Positions 1 to 7,832 of a stretch of 64,000 nucleotides of DNA are shown here, piece by piece. The stretch is taken from assembly GCF_030433685.1 (NCBI RefSeq), contig NZ_JAROCF010000001.1, forward strand, positions 2,542,001-2,606,000, written 5' to 3'. The position numbers and the translations under genes are program-made. Under the pieces are notes generated by a model that made no database searches, was not told where the DNA came from, and was given only the letters and a program-made list of their open reading frames with translations. The first letter of the stretch is position 1. Every line of letters starts with the position of its first letter. Source of the stretch: Leifsonia williamsii (GTDB lineage Bacteria > Actinomycetota > Actinomycetes > Actinomycetales > Microbacteriaceae).

Positions 1-9
1 AGACAGCGA

Positions 10-561
10 ATGACCATCGACATCCCCGGTTACAAGGCCGGCACCTGGACCATCGACCCCGCCCACAGCGAGGTCGGCTTCAGCATCCGCCACCTCATGA
101 TCAGCAAGGTGAAGGGCGTGTTCGAGAACTTCGACGCCACCTTCGTCACCGCCGAGAACCCGCTCGACTCGAAGGTCAGCGCCAAGGCCGACGTCGCCTC
201 CATCAACACCAAGGACAAGAACCGCGACGCGCACCTGCGCACCGGCGACTTCTTCCTCGCCGAGGAGCACCCGACGATCGACTTCGTGTCGACCGGCGTG
301 CGCCACGAGGGCGGCGAGTTCCTCGTCGACGGAGACCTCACCATCAAGGGCGTGACCAAGCCCGTCACGTTCGAGTTCGACTTCGGCGGCTTCGGCCAGG
401 ACCCGTACGGCAACTACAAGGCCGGCGCGACCGCCAAGACCAAGATCAACCGCGAGGACTTCGGCCTCACCTACAACGCGGCCCTCGAGACCGGCGGCAT
501 GCTGCTCGGCGACGAGGTGACCATCACCCTCGAGCTGCAGGCGGTCCTGAACCAGGCCTGA
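10..561 (+). CDS. YceI family protein
   Basis: A 183-residue protein matching the whole YceI family length. YceI proteins form a lipocalin-like beta-barrel that binds long isoprenoid or other lipid ligands. The N-terminus has the family signature: GTWTIDPAHSEVGFSIRHLM, then VKGVFENFDA and the repeated strand pattern through the 'GDLTIKGVTKPVTFEFDF' region. There is no signal peptide, so this copy is probably cytoplasmic, unlike E. coli YceI. The gene starts at the window edge, so its promoter and ribosome site cannot be judged. It ends just before a strong hairpin and faces the minus-strand amine operon. The physiological ligand is unknown. Confidence 0.92.
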   Translation: MTIDIPGYKAGTWTIDPAHSEVGFSIRHLMISKVKGVFENFDATFVTAENPLDSKVSAKADVASINTKDKNRDAHLRTGDFFLAEEHPTIDFVSTGVRHEGGEFLVDGDLTIKGVTKPVTFEFDFGGFGQDPYGNYKAGATAKTKINREDFGLTYNAALETGGMLLGDEVTITLELQAVLNQA

Positions 562-580
562 TCGCTCCACCCTCGGCAAA

Positions 581-620
581 CCGCCGAGTACGCGGATTCT
601 CCGCGTACTCGGCGGTTTTT
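581..620. terminator. Intrinsic terminator between convergent genes
   Basis: A perfect 16-bp stem (581-596 and 600-615) with a 3-nt loop is followed by TTTTT at 616-620. It serves the YceI gene on the plus strand and may also act on the converging oxidoreductase. A third, unpaired copy of the arm (GCGTACTCGGCGG, 633-645) follows, so the downstream arm can fold with only one of two partners. Confidence 0.9.
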
Positions 621-649
621 CGTGTACTTCGCGCGTACTCGGCGGATGG

Positions 650-2068
650 TCAGTGGCCGATGAGGGGGGCGACGACGCGCGCGAGAACGGAGGGGCGGCC
701 GGTGAGGCTCTCCTCCACGTCGGCGGCCTCCATCGCGGCGAGGCCCGCGTTCGCGCCCGCGAAGCGCAGCGGCTCGGGCTCCCAGGGGCGCGAGCGGTGG
801 CCGACCCAGGGCAGGGCGGTGAGCGCGGTCTCCCGTCCGGTGAGCAGGTCGGCCAGCGTGCGCCCGGCGAGGTTGGTCGTGCTCAGGCCGTCGCCGACGT
901 AGCCGCCCGCCCACGCCTCCTGCGCCTCCCTGTCGTAACCGACGCTCGCGTGCCAGTCGCGCGGGACGCCCAGCGGCCCTCCCCAGTGGTGGGTGATGCG
1001 CGCGCCTGCGGCATCCGGCAGCAGGTCGAACAGCGTGCGGACGAGGTGGTCGCGCACCCGCCGCGAGCGGTCGTACGCGGGGTCGACGGCGCTGCCCAGG
1101 TGGTACCGCGCGCCGCGGCCGCCGAACGCGATGCGGTCGTCCGCGGTCCGCTGACCGTAGACGATGAGGTTGCGGAAGTCGGTGAAGGTCTGGCCGTGCG
1201 CGATCCCGATGCGGTCCCAGACGGCGGCGGGCAGCGGCTCGGTCGCGATCATGAGCGAGTAGAGCGGGAGGATGCGCCGGCCGACCTGCGGCAGCTGCGA
1301 TCCGAAGCCCTCCGTGGCGTTGACGACCGTGCCCGCGGTGACGCGGCGGTCGACCCCGCCGGATCGGGCATGGACGACCCCGTCGCGCCAGCCGACGACC
1401 TCCGTCTGCTCGGCGATCGTGACGCCCCGGGCCTCCACCACGCGGGCGAGGCCGCGGACGAGCTTGCCGGGGTGCACGCGGGCGCAGTCCGGTGTGAAGG
1501 TCGCCGCGACGGCGTCGGGCACGCCGAACCGCGACCGCACCCGCGGGGTGCCCCAGAGCGCGACGCGGTCGACACCGAAGCGTTCCGACTCCTCGTACTC
1601 GGCGCGTGCGGCGGCCAGCTGCGCCGCGCCCCGCGCGAACGTCACCGTGCCGCCGAGCGCGTAGTCGCAGTCGATGTCCTCGGCGGCGACGACGCGGCCG
1701 ACCTCGTGCACGGTGTCGACCATCGCGCGGCGCTGGGCGACCGCCGCGTCGAAGCCGTAGCGCGCCTCCAGCCGGGACGCCGACCAGGGGAACAGGGCGG
1801 AGCACCAGCCGCCGTTGCGCCCGGAGGCACCGAACCCGGCGACCTCCTTCTCCAGCAGCAGGATGCGCAACCCGGGGTCGTGCTGCTGCAGGTAGTACGC
1901 GGTCCACAGGCCGGTGAGGCCTGCGCCCACGATCGCGACGTCGACCGTCGCGTCGGAGTCGAGGCCGGGGCGGGGACGATATCCGTCCTCCGCCCCTGCA
2001 CCCGACGCTGCGGCACCCGACGCTGCGGCGATCGAGTCGAACCAGAAGCTGGTGCCCCGGTAGTCCAT
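650..2068 (-). CDS. FAD-dependent amine oxidoreductase (PuuB/DAO family)
   Basis: A 472-residue flavoprotein of the D-amino-acid oxidase (DAO) fold. The dinucleotide-binding motif GAGLTG is at residues 48-53, followed by the acidic end of the second strand and 'GFGASGRNGGWCSALFPWS', typical of gamma-glutamylputrescine oxidase (PuuB)-like enzymes. It probably oxidises an amine or amino acid to the imine, passing electrons to oxygen. It lies 3 bp after an aminotransferase related to putrescine:pyruvate aminotransferase and behind an Lrp regulator, so a role in polyamine or amino-acid catabolism is inferred. The exact substrate cannot be read from sequence. The N-terminal linker carries a perfect tandem duplication (1999-2028). 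Confidence 0.85.
   Translation of the reverse strand: MDYRGTSFWFDSIAAASGAAASGAGAEDGYRPRPGLDSDATVDVAIVGAGLTGLWTAYYLQQHDPGLRILLLEKEVAGFGASGRNGGWCSALFPWSASRLEARYGFDAAVAQRRAMVDTVHEVGRVVAAEDIDCDYALGGTVTFARGAAQLAAARAEYEESERFGVDRVALWGTPRVRSRFGVPDAVAATFTPDCARVHPGKLVRGLARVVEARGVTIAEQTEVVGWRDGVVHARSGGVDRRVTAGTVVNATEGFGSQLPQVGRRILPLYSLMIATEPLPAAVWDRIGIAHGQTFTDFRNLIVYGQRTADDRIAFGGRGARYHLGSAVDPAYDRSRRVRDHLVRTLFDLLPDAAGARITHHWGGPLGVPRDWHASVGYDREAQEAWAGGYVGDGLSTTNLAGRTLADLLTGRETALTALPWVGHRSRPWEPEPLRFAGANAGLAAMEAADVEESLTGRPSVLARVVAPLIGH
1999..2028 (-). repeat. 15-bp perfect tandem duplication inside the oxidoreductase
   Basis: CACCCGACGCTGCGG is repeated twice in tandem, giving the in-frame Ala/Ser-rich repeat 'SGAAASGA' in the N-terminal linker upstream of the FAD-binding motif. 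It looks like recent slippage with no frame damage. Confidence 0.9.
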
Positions 2069-2071
2069 CCG

Positions 2072-3487
2072 TTACAGGTGGTTCGTCGCCTCGGTGAGCA
2101 CCGACTCCAGGATCTGCCGGATCTCCACGAACTCGTCCGGCCCGATGGTGAGCGGCGGCGCGAGCTGAACGACGGGGTCGCCGCGGTCGTCGGCGCGGCA
2201 GTACAGGCCCGCGTCGAACAGCGCCTTGGACAGGAAGCCGCGCAGCAGGCGCTCCGACTCGTCGTCGTTGAACGTCTCGCGGGTGCCCTTGTCCTTCACC
2301 AGCTCGATGCCGAAGAAGTAGCCGTCGCCGCGCACGTCGCCCACGATCGGCAGGTCGAGCAGCTTCTCGAGCTCGGCCCGGAACAGCGGCGAGTTCTCGC
2401 GCACGCGCTCGTTGAGCTTCTCCTCCTCGAAGATGTTCAGGTTCTCCAGCGCCACCGCGGCCGACACCGGGTGGCCGCCGAAGGTGTAGCCGTGGTAGAA
2501 GGACGTCGAACCGTGCTTGAACGGCTCGTAGATCCGGTCGCTGATGATCGTCGCGCCGATGGGGGAGTAGCCGGAGGTCATCGCCTTCGCGCAGGTGATC
2601 ATGTCGGGCACGTAGCCGTACTCGTCGCAGGCGAACATGTGGCCGATGCGGCCGAAGGCGCAGATGACCTCGTCGCTGACCATGAGTACGTCGTACTTGT
2701 CGCAGATCTCGCGCACCCGCTGGAAGTAGCCGGGAGGCGGCGGGAAGCAGCCGCCCGAGTTCTGCACCGGCTCGAGGAAGATCGCGGCGACCGTCTCCGG
2801 CCCCTCGAACAGGATCATCTCCTCGATGCGGTTGGCCGCCCAGACGCCGAACGCCTCGAGGTCGTCCGCCGGGGCGCCCATCTCGGCCGCGCGGTAGAAG
2901 TTCGTGTTCGGCACGCGGAACCCGCCCGGGGTGAGCGGCTCGAACATCTCCTTCATGGCGGGGATGCCCGTGATCGCCAGCGCGCCCTGCGGGGTGCCGT
3001 GGTAGGCGACGGCGCGGGAGAGCACCTTGTGCTTGGTGGGCCGGCCCTGCAGCTTCCAGTAGTACTTGGCCAGCTTGAAGGCGGTCTCGACGGCCTCGCC
3101 GCCGCCGGTGGAGAAGAAGACGCGGTTGAGGTCGCCCGGCGCGTACTCGGCGAGCCGGTCGGCCAGCTCGATCGCGTTCGGGTGCGCGTACGACCAGATC
3201 GGGAAGAAGGCGAGCTCCTCCGCCTGCTTGGCCGCGACCTCCGCGAGCCGCTTGCGGCCGTGCCCGGCGGCGACGACGAAGAGGCCGGAGAGGCCGTCGA
3301 TGTAGCGCTTGCCCTGGCTGTCCCAGATGTGGTGGCCTTGGCCCTTGGTGATGATGGGGACGCCGTGGCCCTCCTCCATCACCGACTGCCGGGCGAAGTG
3401 CATCCAGAGGTGGTCCTTCGCCTTGGCCTGGAGGGCGGCGTCGCCGGAGGTGATGGGCTCGCCGAAGGTTTCTACGGTTGTCGTCAT
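2072..3487 (-). CDS. Class III aminotransferase, putrescine:pyruvate (SpuC)-like
   Basis: A 471-residue PLP enzyme of fold type I, class III. It has 'FFSTGGGEAVETAFKLAKYY', the PLP-phosphate loop region, the cofactor Asp in 'MVSDEVICAFGRIG', and the Schiff-base Lys in 'MITCAKAMTSGYSPIGA'. The length and the N-terminal 'DHLWMHFARQS' resemble Pseudomonas SpuC and omega-aminotransferases that use pyruvate as acceptor. It sits between an Lrp regulator (3 bp away) and a PuuB-like flavoprotein (3 bp away) in one tight operon. The inferred function is transamination of putrescine or another terminal amine. A beta-alanine or taurine specificity cannot be excluded. Confidence 0.87.
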   Translation of the reverse strand: MTTTVETFGEPITSGDAALQAKAKDHLWMHFARQSVMEEGHGVPIITKGQGHHIWDSQGKRYIDGLSGLFVVAAGHGRKRLAEVAAKQAEELAFFPIWSYAHPNAIELADRLAEYAPGDLNRVFFSTGGGEAVETAFKLAKYYWKLQGRPTKHKVLSRAVAYHGTPQGALAITGIPAMKEMFEPLTPGGFRVPNTNFYRAAEMGAPADDLEAFGVWAANRIEEMILFEGPETVAAIFLEPVQNSGGCFPPPPGYFQRVREICDKYDVLMVSDEVICAFGRIGHMFACDEYGYVPDMITCAKAMTSGYSPIGATIISDRIYEPFKHGSTSFYHGYTFGGHPVSAAVALENLNIFEEEKLNERVRENSPLFRAELEKLLDLPIVGDVRGDGYFFGIELVKDKGTRETFNDDESERLLRGFLSKALFDAGLYCRADDRGDPVVQLAPPLTIGPDEFVEIRQILESVLTEATNHL

Positions 3488-3490
3488 GAG

Positions 3491-3973
3491 TTATCGCGTT
3501 CCCCAGTTGTAGAACTGCTTGTGGAGTTTGAGATAGACGAACGTCTCGGTGGACAGCACGCCGTCGAGGGTCCGGATCTCCGAATTGAGCATGTGGATGA
3601 GGTCGAGATCGTTCTCGCAGACGACCTCGGCGAGGATGTCGAAGGTGCCGGCCGTGAGCACCACGTAGTCCACCGCCGGCATCGCCGCCAGCCGGTCGGC
3701 GACGACCCGGGTGTCCCCGCTGACGCGGACCCCGATCATCGCCTGGCGGTAGAACCCGAGCTGCATCGGGTCGGTCACCGCCACGATCTGCATCACACCG
3801 GACTCGGTCAGCTTCTGGACCCGCTGCCGGACCGCCGCCTCGCTGAGACCGACGGCCTTGCCGATCTCGGCGTACGAGCGGCGGCCGTCGACCTGCAGCT
3901 GCTCGATGATCGCCTTCGACACGTCGTCGATCTGCGGCGCCTTCGCGCCGTTCGCCGTACGAGGGGTGCTCAT
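3491..3973 (-). CDS. Lrp/AsnC family transcriptional regulator
   Basis: A 160-residue protein with an N-terminal winged HTH (about residues 15-70, 'IIEQLQVDGRRSYAEIGKAVGLSEAAVRQRVQKL') and a C-terminal RAM ligand-binding domain. It is the first gene of the operon with the aminotransferase and flavoprotein, the usual arrangement for a local amino-acid or amine-responsive regulator. The ATG is 6 nt from a CACAAT box, so the mRNA is probably leaderless. Its own operon is the obvious target, with a candidate inverted repeat just upstream. It could also act on the ald and pot genes 16 kb away, but that is inference. Confidence 0.92.
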   Translation of the reverse strand: MSTPRTANGAKAPQIDDVSKAIIEQLQVDGRRSYAEIGKAVGLSEAAVRQRVQKLTESGVMQIVAVTDPMQLGFYRQAMIGVRVSGDTRVVADRLAAMPAVDYVVLTAGTFDILAEVVCENDLDLIHMLNSEIRTLDGVLSTETFVYLKLHKQFYNWGTR

Positions 3974-3979
3974 GGAGCG

Positions 3980-4008
3980 ATTGTGTCAGTGGGCATGCGG
4001 TCCTGCAA
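3980..4008 (-). promoter_or_regulatory. Promoter of the Lrp-aminotransferase-oxidoreductase operon
   Basis: On the minus strand, TTGCAG (4003-4008) is 17 nt from CACAAT (3980-3985). The ATG follows 6 nt after the -10 box, predicting a leaderless transcript. It is the best -35/-10 pair seen among the leaderless starts here. Confidence 0.6.
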
Positions 4009-4010
4009 GC

Positions 4011-4047
4011 GATTCCGCACATTCTCGGCCGATCGGCTGACGGAATC
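4011..4047. promoter_or_regulatory. Candidate Lrp operator (inverted repeat GATTCCG/CGGAATC)
   Basis: GATTCCG at 4011-4017 is mirrored by CGGAATC at 4041-4047 in the region between the divergent lrp and FHA genes, just upstream of the lrp -35 box. Placement fits autoregulation by an Lrp-type protein. Binding is inference. Confidence 0.35.
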
Positions 4048-4115
4048 CGCAGGCGGCTGTGCGCAACGCTGAGCGGATGGAGGGCGTGGGACCGTGTCGC
4101 ACGGCGGCGCGCGAC

Positions 4116-4121
4116 TACACT
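4116..4121 (+). promoter_or_regulatory. -10 box of leaderless FHA gene
   Basis: TACACT ends 7 nt before the GTG at 4129, and no Shine-Dalgarno sequence is present. This predicts transcription starting at or next to the start codon and marks the 5' end of the 15-kb locus. Confidence 0.6.
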
Positions 4122-4128
4122 CGACCGG

Positions 4129-5379
4129 GTGACCGCCGGCAGCTCCACCCCCTCGGCGCGCCCGGCGCGTCCCGGCGGCTACGCCCGCTACGCGCCCACC
4201 GGCGGCCCGGCGCGCTGGCTGCTGATCGCCGGGCGCCGCTTCGTGGCCGCGGTCGAGAGCACCGTCTCCGACCAGATCGTCGATGCCGTCTGGTGGCTCG
4301 CCGAGTCGGAGCTGGCGACGATCGAGTCCGTCGTCGGCGCCTTCCCGCTCTCCGGTCCGGACAGCGTCCGTTCGTTCGCGGTGGCCGAGCTCGGCGCCGC
4401 CAACGACCGCGGGGAGCGTGTCGTCACGGCTGTCGTGCGCGGTTCGGCGGCCGTCGACGTGTTCTCGGTCGGAGGCTCGCGACGGTTCTCCGCCGGCGGC
4501 GTCCAGCCGTGGGTGCTCGCCGAGTTCCGCAACGTGACCGGTCTCGTCGTCGGCGGCGACGATCACGCCACGGGGCCGGTCGCCGCGCTCACCATCGGCT
4601 CGCTGCCGCTCGGGCTCGGCGTCGTGGACGGCGAGCTGCTCGCCTGGAGCGTGGCGCCGATCGAGCGCGTGCCGCGCGCCTCTGCCGAGGCTCCTGCCGG
4701 TTCCGGCCCGGCGGCCGAGGAGACCGTGCTGCGCCAGCGCGCGCGCAGCTCCAGCGTGTTCGGCCACGTCGGCGGCGCAGGCGAGAACCCCGGCGCCGGT
4801 GAGGCGCGGCCGGTCGCGCACGAGCTGCCGGGGGCGGTCGACATCGCGGCGCCTCCCACCGCCACTCCGCCCGCACGCGCAGTCGTCCCGCCGCCCGCGC
4901 CGCGACCCGGCGGCGTGCCCGGTCCGCAGGACGCCTTCCCGCCCACCGAGCCCGTCGTGCTGCCTCCTGCCCCTCCCTCGTTCGCGCTGCGGATCGGTTC
5001 CGCGCCGGTGATCGTGCTCGACACGCCGGTGCTCGTCGGCAGGAGGCCGGCCCCGCTCCGGCTCGACACCGGCGCGGAGCCGCGCCTCGTCGCGGTCGAC
5101 TCGCCGACCCAGGAGGTCTCTGGCACGCACGTCCGCATCGAGCAGGAGGGCGAGGCGGTCGTCGTGACCGACCTGCGCTCCACCAACGGCACCGTCGTCG
5201 TCTCGCCGGCCGGGCACACGACCCGGCTGCGCCCGGGGGAGTCGGTCGCCGTGCTCGCCGGGACCACGATCTCCATCGGCGACGGTAATATCATCGAGAT
5301 CACCGCCGCCTCGGCCGGGCTGTGGGGGACGGACCGGCCGCCGATGCGGGAAGACCGCCGAGAAGAAGGACGCCCGTGA
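4129..5379 (+). CDS. FHA domain protein, first gene of PFNA-like locus
   Basis: A 416-residue protein with an N-terminal globular region of unrecognised fold (about 1-185), a Pro/Ala-rich linker (about 190-280) and a C-terminal FHA domain (about 290-385). The phosphothreonine-binding residues look intact: Gly-Arg of 'VLVGRRPA', Ser and His of 'EVSGTHVRI', and Asn-Gly of 'LRSTNGT'. FHA domains bind phosphothreonine peptides, so the encoded kinase and phosphatase downstream are the natural partners. Its stop overlaps the phosphatase start (GTGA). The GTG at 4129 was chosen because a TACACT box lies 7 nt upstream. The function of the N-terminal half is unknown. Confidence 0.88.
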   Translation: MTAGSSTPSARPARPGGYARYAPTGGPARWLLIAGRRFVAAVESTVSDQIVDAVWWLAESELATIESVVGAFPLSGPDSVRSFAVAELGAANDRGERVVTAVVRGSAAVDVFSVGGSRRFSAGGVQPWVLAEFRNVTGLVVGGDDHATGPVAALTIGSLPLGLGVVDGELLAWSVAPIERVPRASAEAPAGSGPAAEETVLRQRARSSSVFGHVGGAGENPGAGEARPVAHELPGAVDIAAPPTATPPARAVVPPPAPRPGGVPGPQDAFPPTEPVVLPPAPPSFALRIGSAPVIVLDTPVLVGRRPAPLRLDTGAEPRLVAVDSPTQEVSGTHVRIEQEGEAVVVTDLRSTNGTVVVSPAGHTTRLRPGESVAVLAGTTISIGDGNIIEITAASAGLWGTDRPPMREDRREEGRP

Positions 5380-6212
5380 CCCAGATCGGTCGCAGCAACA
5401 GGCGCCACACCGTCACCGTCCCCGGGACGCAGGACGCGCGCATCAGCCTCGCCTGGGCCGCGCTCAGCGACAAGGGGTATCGACGCAGCGTCAACGAGGA
5501 CAGCCTGCTCGCCCGCTCGCCCATCTTCGCCGTCGCCGACGGCATGGGCGGCCACACCGCGGGCGACTTCGCCAGCACGGCGGTCGTCACCCGGCTCGCC
5601 GAGCAGGTGTCGACCGACTTCGTCGACCAGGGGGCGCTGACCGGAGCATTGCGCGCCGCCGTCGACGACATGGGCCGCGGCGTCGGCCACACCGACCTCG
5701 GGACGGGCACCACCGTGACCGGTATCGCCCTGACGCTGGCGGACGGAGCCCCGTACTGGCTCGTGTTCAACATCGGCGACTCCCGCGTGTACAGCTACCG
5801 CGACGGCACCCTGGAGCAGCTGACGCTCGACCACTCGATCGTGCAGGAGCTGCTTGATGCGGGCGCGATCACGCCGGCGGAGGCCGAGGTGCACCCGCAC
5901 AGCAACGTCATCACGCGTGCCGTCGGGTTCAACGAGGACCCGGTGCCCGACTACTTCCTGCTGCCGATCGTGGCCGGCTCCCGGCTGCTGGTGTGCTCGG
6001 ACGGGCTCACGAAGGAGCTGACCGAGCACGGCATCCGCTACTTCCTCGCCGAGGGCGCCTCGCCGGCGGACGCGGCGCAGCAGCTCATGGACGCCGCGCT
6101 CGGCAACGGCGGCCGCGACAACGTGACCGTCGTCGTGGTGGATGTGCTCGCGACGCCCGAGTCCGGGGCGCACCGCGAGGGCACGCCGCGGCGGGCCGCG
6201 CGGCGGCACTAG
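5376..6212 (+). CDS. PP2C-family Ser/Thr protein phosphatase
   Basis: A 278-residue PPM phosphatase. Metal-binding motifs are present: 'VNEDS' (about 40), 'VADGMGGHTAGD' (DGMGGH at 55-60), 'NIGDSRVYSYRDG', 'CSDGLTKEL' and 'GGRDNVTVVVVD'. There is no transmembrane segment, so it acts in the cytoplasm. The GTG at 5376 overlaps the FHA stop by four bases and follows an AGAAGAAGGA ribosome site at 5361-5370, which decides the start over an upstream in-frame codon. It is expected to reverse phosphorylation by the adjacent kinase. A 177-bp gap with its own promoter-like signals separates it from the kinase. Confidence 0.94.
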   Translation: MTQIGRSNRRHTVTVPGTQDARISLAWAALSDKGYRRSVNEDSLLARSPIFAVADGMGGHTAGDFASTAVVTRLAEQVSTDFVDQGALTGALRAAVDDMGRGVGHTDLGTGTTVTGIALTLADGAPYWLVFNIGDSRVYSYRDGTLEQLTLDHSIVQELLDAGAITPAEAEVHPHSNVITRAVGFNEDPVPDYFLLPIVAGSRLLVCSDGLTKELTEHGIRYFLAEGASPADAAQQLMDAALGNGGRDNVTVVVVDVLATPESGAHREGTPRRAARRH

Positions 6213-6285
6213 AGCCGCCGGAACTCTCCACAGGGCCCCTCGGTCCCGGTGCGATGACCCCCGAGTTGGGGGTGATTCGGTTGTC

Positions 6286-6302
6286 CCCAGACCAGGTCTG
6301 GG
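6286..6302. promoter_or_regulatory. 17-bp perfect palindrome upstream of the kinase gene
   Basis: CCCAGACC-A-GGTCTGGG spans 6286-6302, about 27 bp before a TACAAT box and about 90 bp before the kinase start. Another shorter repeat, ACCCCC/GGGGGT, lies just upstream. There is no T-run, so an operator is more likely than a terminator. The cognate regulator is unknown. Confidence 0.45.
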
Positions 6303-6328
6303 CAGCCGAGGGGCGAGGTGCCGCTGCC

Positions 6329-6334
6329 TACAAT
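6329..6334 (+). promoter_or_regulatory. Candidate -10 box for the kinase operon
   Basis: TACAAT stands out in a GC-rich gap, 55 bp before the GTG of the kinase. No convincing -35 element is visible at the expected distance. It suggests that kinase and downstream genes have their own transcription start, separate from FHA-PP2C. Confidence 0.5.
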
Positions 6335-6389
6335 TGTCAGACCGTTTCCACAGCAGCGGATGCCGTCCGCGACGACCGGGAGGAGCAAC

Positions 6390-7832
6390 GTGGCCCGGCG
6401 CCTGCCGTCACAGCCGCCGAACCTCCCCGGCTTCTCGTACGTCCGGGTGCTCGGTTCGGGCGGCTTCGCCGACGTCTTCCTGTATGAGCAGAACATGCCG
6501 CGACGCCAGGTCGCGGTCAAGGTCATGCTCGCCGAGGTGGTGACCAGCCAGGTCAAGCAGATGTTCCAGGCCGAGGCCAACCTGATGGCGCAGCTGAGCA
6601 CGCATCCGTCGATCCTCACGGTGTACCAGGCCAGCGTCTCCGCCGACGGCCGGCCGTATCTCGTCATGGAGCTGTGCTCCTCCGCGATCGGGCAGCGCTA
6701 CCGCTCCGAGCCGCTGGCCGTCGCCGACGCGCTGAGCGTCGGGGTGCGCATCGCGAGCGCGGTCGAGACGGCCCACCGCGCCGGCGTGCTGCACCGCGAC
6801 ATCAAGCCGTCGAACATCCTCACCACGGCTTACGGACACCCCGTGCTCAGCGACTTCGGCATCGCCGCCACGCTCAGCGAGGCCGACGTCACCGAGGCCA
6901 TCGGGCTCAGCATCCCGTGGTCCGCCCCGGAGGTGCTGCTCGACGAGACCAGCGGCACCATCGCGAGCGAGGTCTGGTCGCTCGGTGCGACGCTGTACTC
7001 GCTGCTGGCGGGCCGCTCGCCGTTCGAGGTGCCCGGCAAGGAGAACACGTCGGCGGAGCTCATCCACCGGATCACGAAGGGCCGCCCGCTGCCGATCGGC
7101 CGGGCCGACGTGCCGCCGCGCTTGGAGCAGGTGCTGCTGCGGGCCATGTCGCGCAAGCCGTCGCAACGGCAGCGCAGCGCGCTGGAGCTGATCAGGGAGC
7201 TGCAGTCGGTCGAGGTCGAGCTCGGACTGCCGCAGACGCCGATCGAGGTCGCGATGGACGACTGGGCGCTGGCGACCGCCGACGACCCCGAGGACAGGAC
7301 CCGCGTGCGCGGCGTCGTCGCCGTCGACCCCGGCTCGTCGCGGCGCCGACGGCGACGCGCTCCCGTCGAGGCGTCGTCGGGCGCTCGCGGGCCGACCCGC
7401 GCGCCCACCCGCACGATCGTGCGCGAGAGCGGGAGCGCGCCCAGCACGCGACCCAGCGCGCCGGCCCGCACGCCGCGCGCTCTCGTGGTGTCGCTGATCG
7501 CGTGCGCGGCGCTCGTCGTGGTCCTGGCCGTCATCGCGGGCGTCGTGCTCGTCAGGGCCGGTCAGGCGGGCGACATCCCCGCCGTCCGCGACCTCAGCGG
7601 CCGGGTCGCCGGGAGCACGATCGTGTTCACCTGGAGCGACCCCGGCCTCCAGGACGAGGACACCTATCAGGTCGCCGTCGACGACGCCCCGCCGAGCAGC
7701 CAGCGCTCCACGGAGTTCCGGGTGGACGCGAAGCCGGGGCAGACCGTGTGCGTCACCGTGACCGTCAACCGCTCCGGCCGCACGGGTGACCCGAGCGGCC
7801 AGAAGTGCGTCGAGCGGACGGACGGCCCGTGA
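6390..7832 (+). CDS. Transmembrane Ser/Thr protein kinase with Fn3-like ectodomain
   Basis: A 480-residue Hanks-type kinase. The Gly loop 'LGSGGFADVF' (21-30), Lys44, the catalytic 'HRDIKPSN' with Asp137, DFG (155-157) and 'APE' are all present, so it should be active. A basic, low-complexity juxtamembrane stretch leads to one transmembrane helix (about 365-390). The 90-residue outside part ('TIVFTWSDPGLQDEDTYQVAVDD', then strands and two Cys) looks like a single fibronectin III domain rather than PASTA repeats. GTG at 6390 was chosen because GGGAGGAG sits directly upstream. Its stop overlaps the start of the giant surface protein, suggesting the two are made together. Confidence 0.93.
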   Translation: MARRLPSQPPNLPGFSYVRVLGSGGFADVFLYEQNMPRRQVAVKVMLAEVVTSQVKQMFQAEANLMAQLSTHPSILTVYQASVSADGRPYLVMELCSSAIGQRYRSEPLAVADALSVGVRIASAVETAHRAGVLHRDIKPSNILTTAYGHPVLSDFGIAATLSEADVTEAIGLSIPWSAPEVLLDETSGTIASEVWSLGATLYSLLAGRSPFEVPGKENTSAELIHRITKGRPLPIGRADVPPRLEQVLLRAMSRKPSQRQRSALELIRELQSVEVELGLPQTPIEVAMDDWALATADDPEDRTRVRGVVAVDPGSSRRRRRRAPVEASSGARGPTRAPTRTIVRESGSAPSTRPSAPARTPRALVVSLIACAALVVVLAVIAGVVLVRAGQAGDIPAVRDLSGRVAGSTIVFTWSDPGLQDEDTYQVAVDDAPPSSQRSTEFRVDAKPGQTVCVTVTVNRSGRTGDPSGQKCVERTDGP

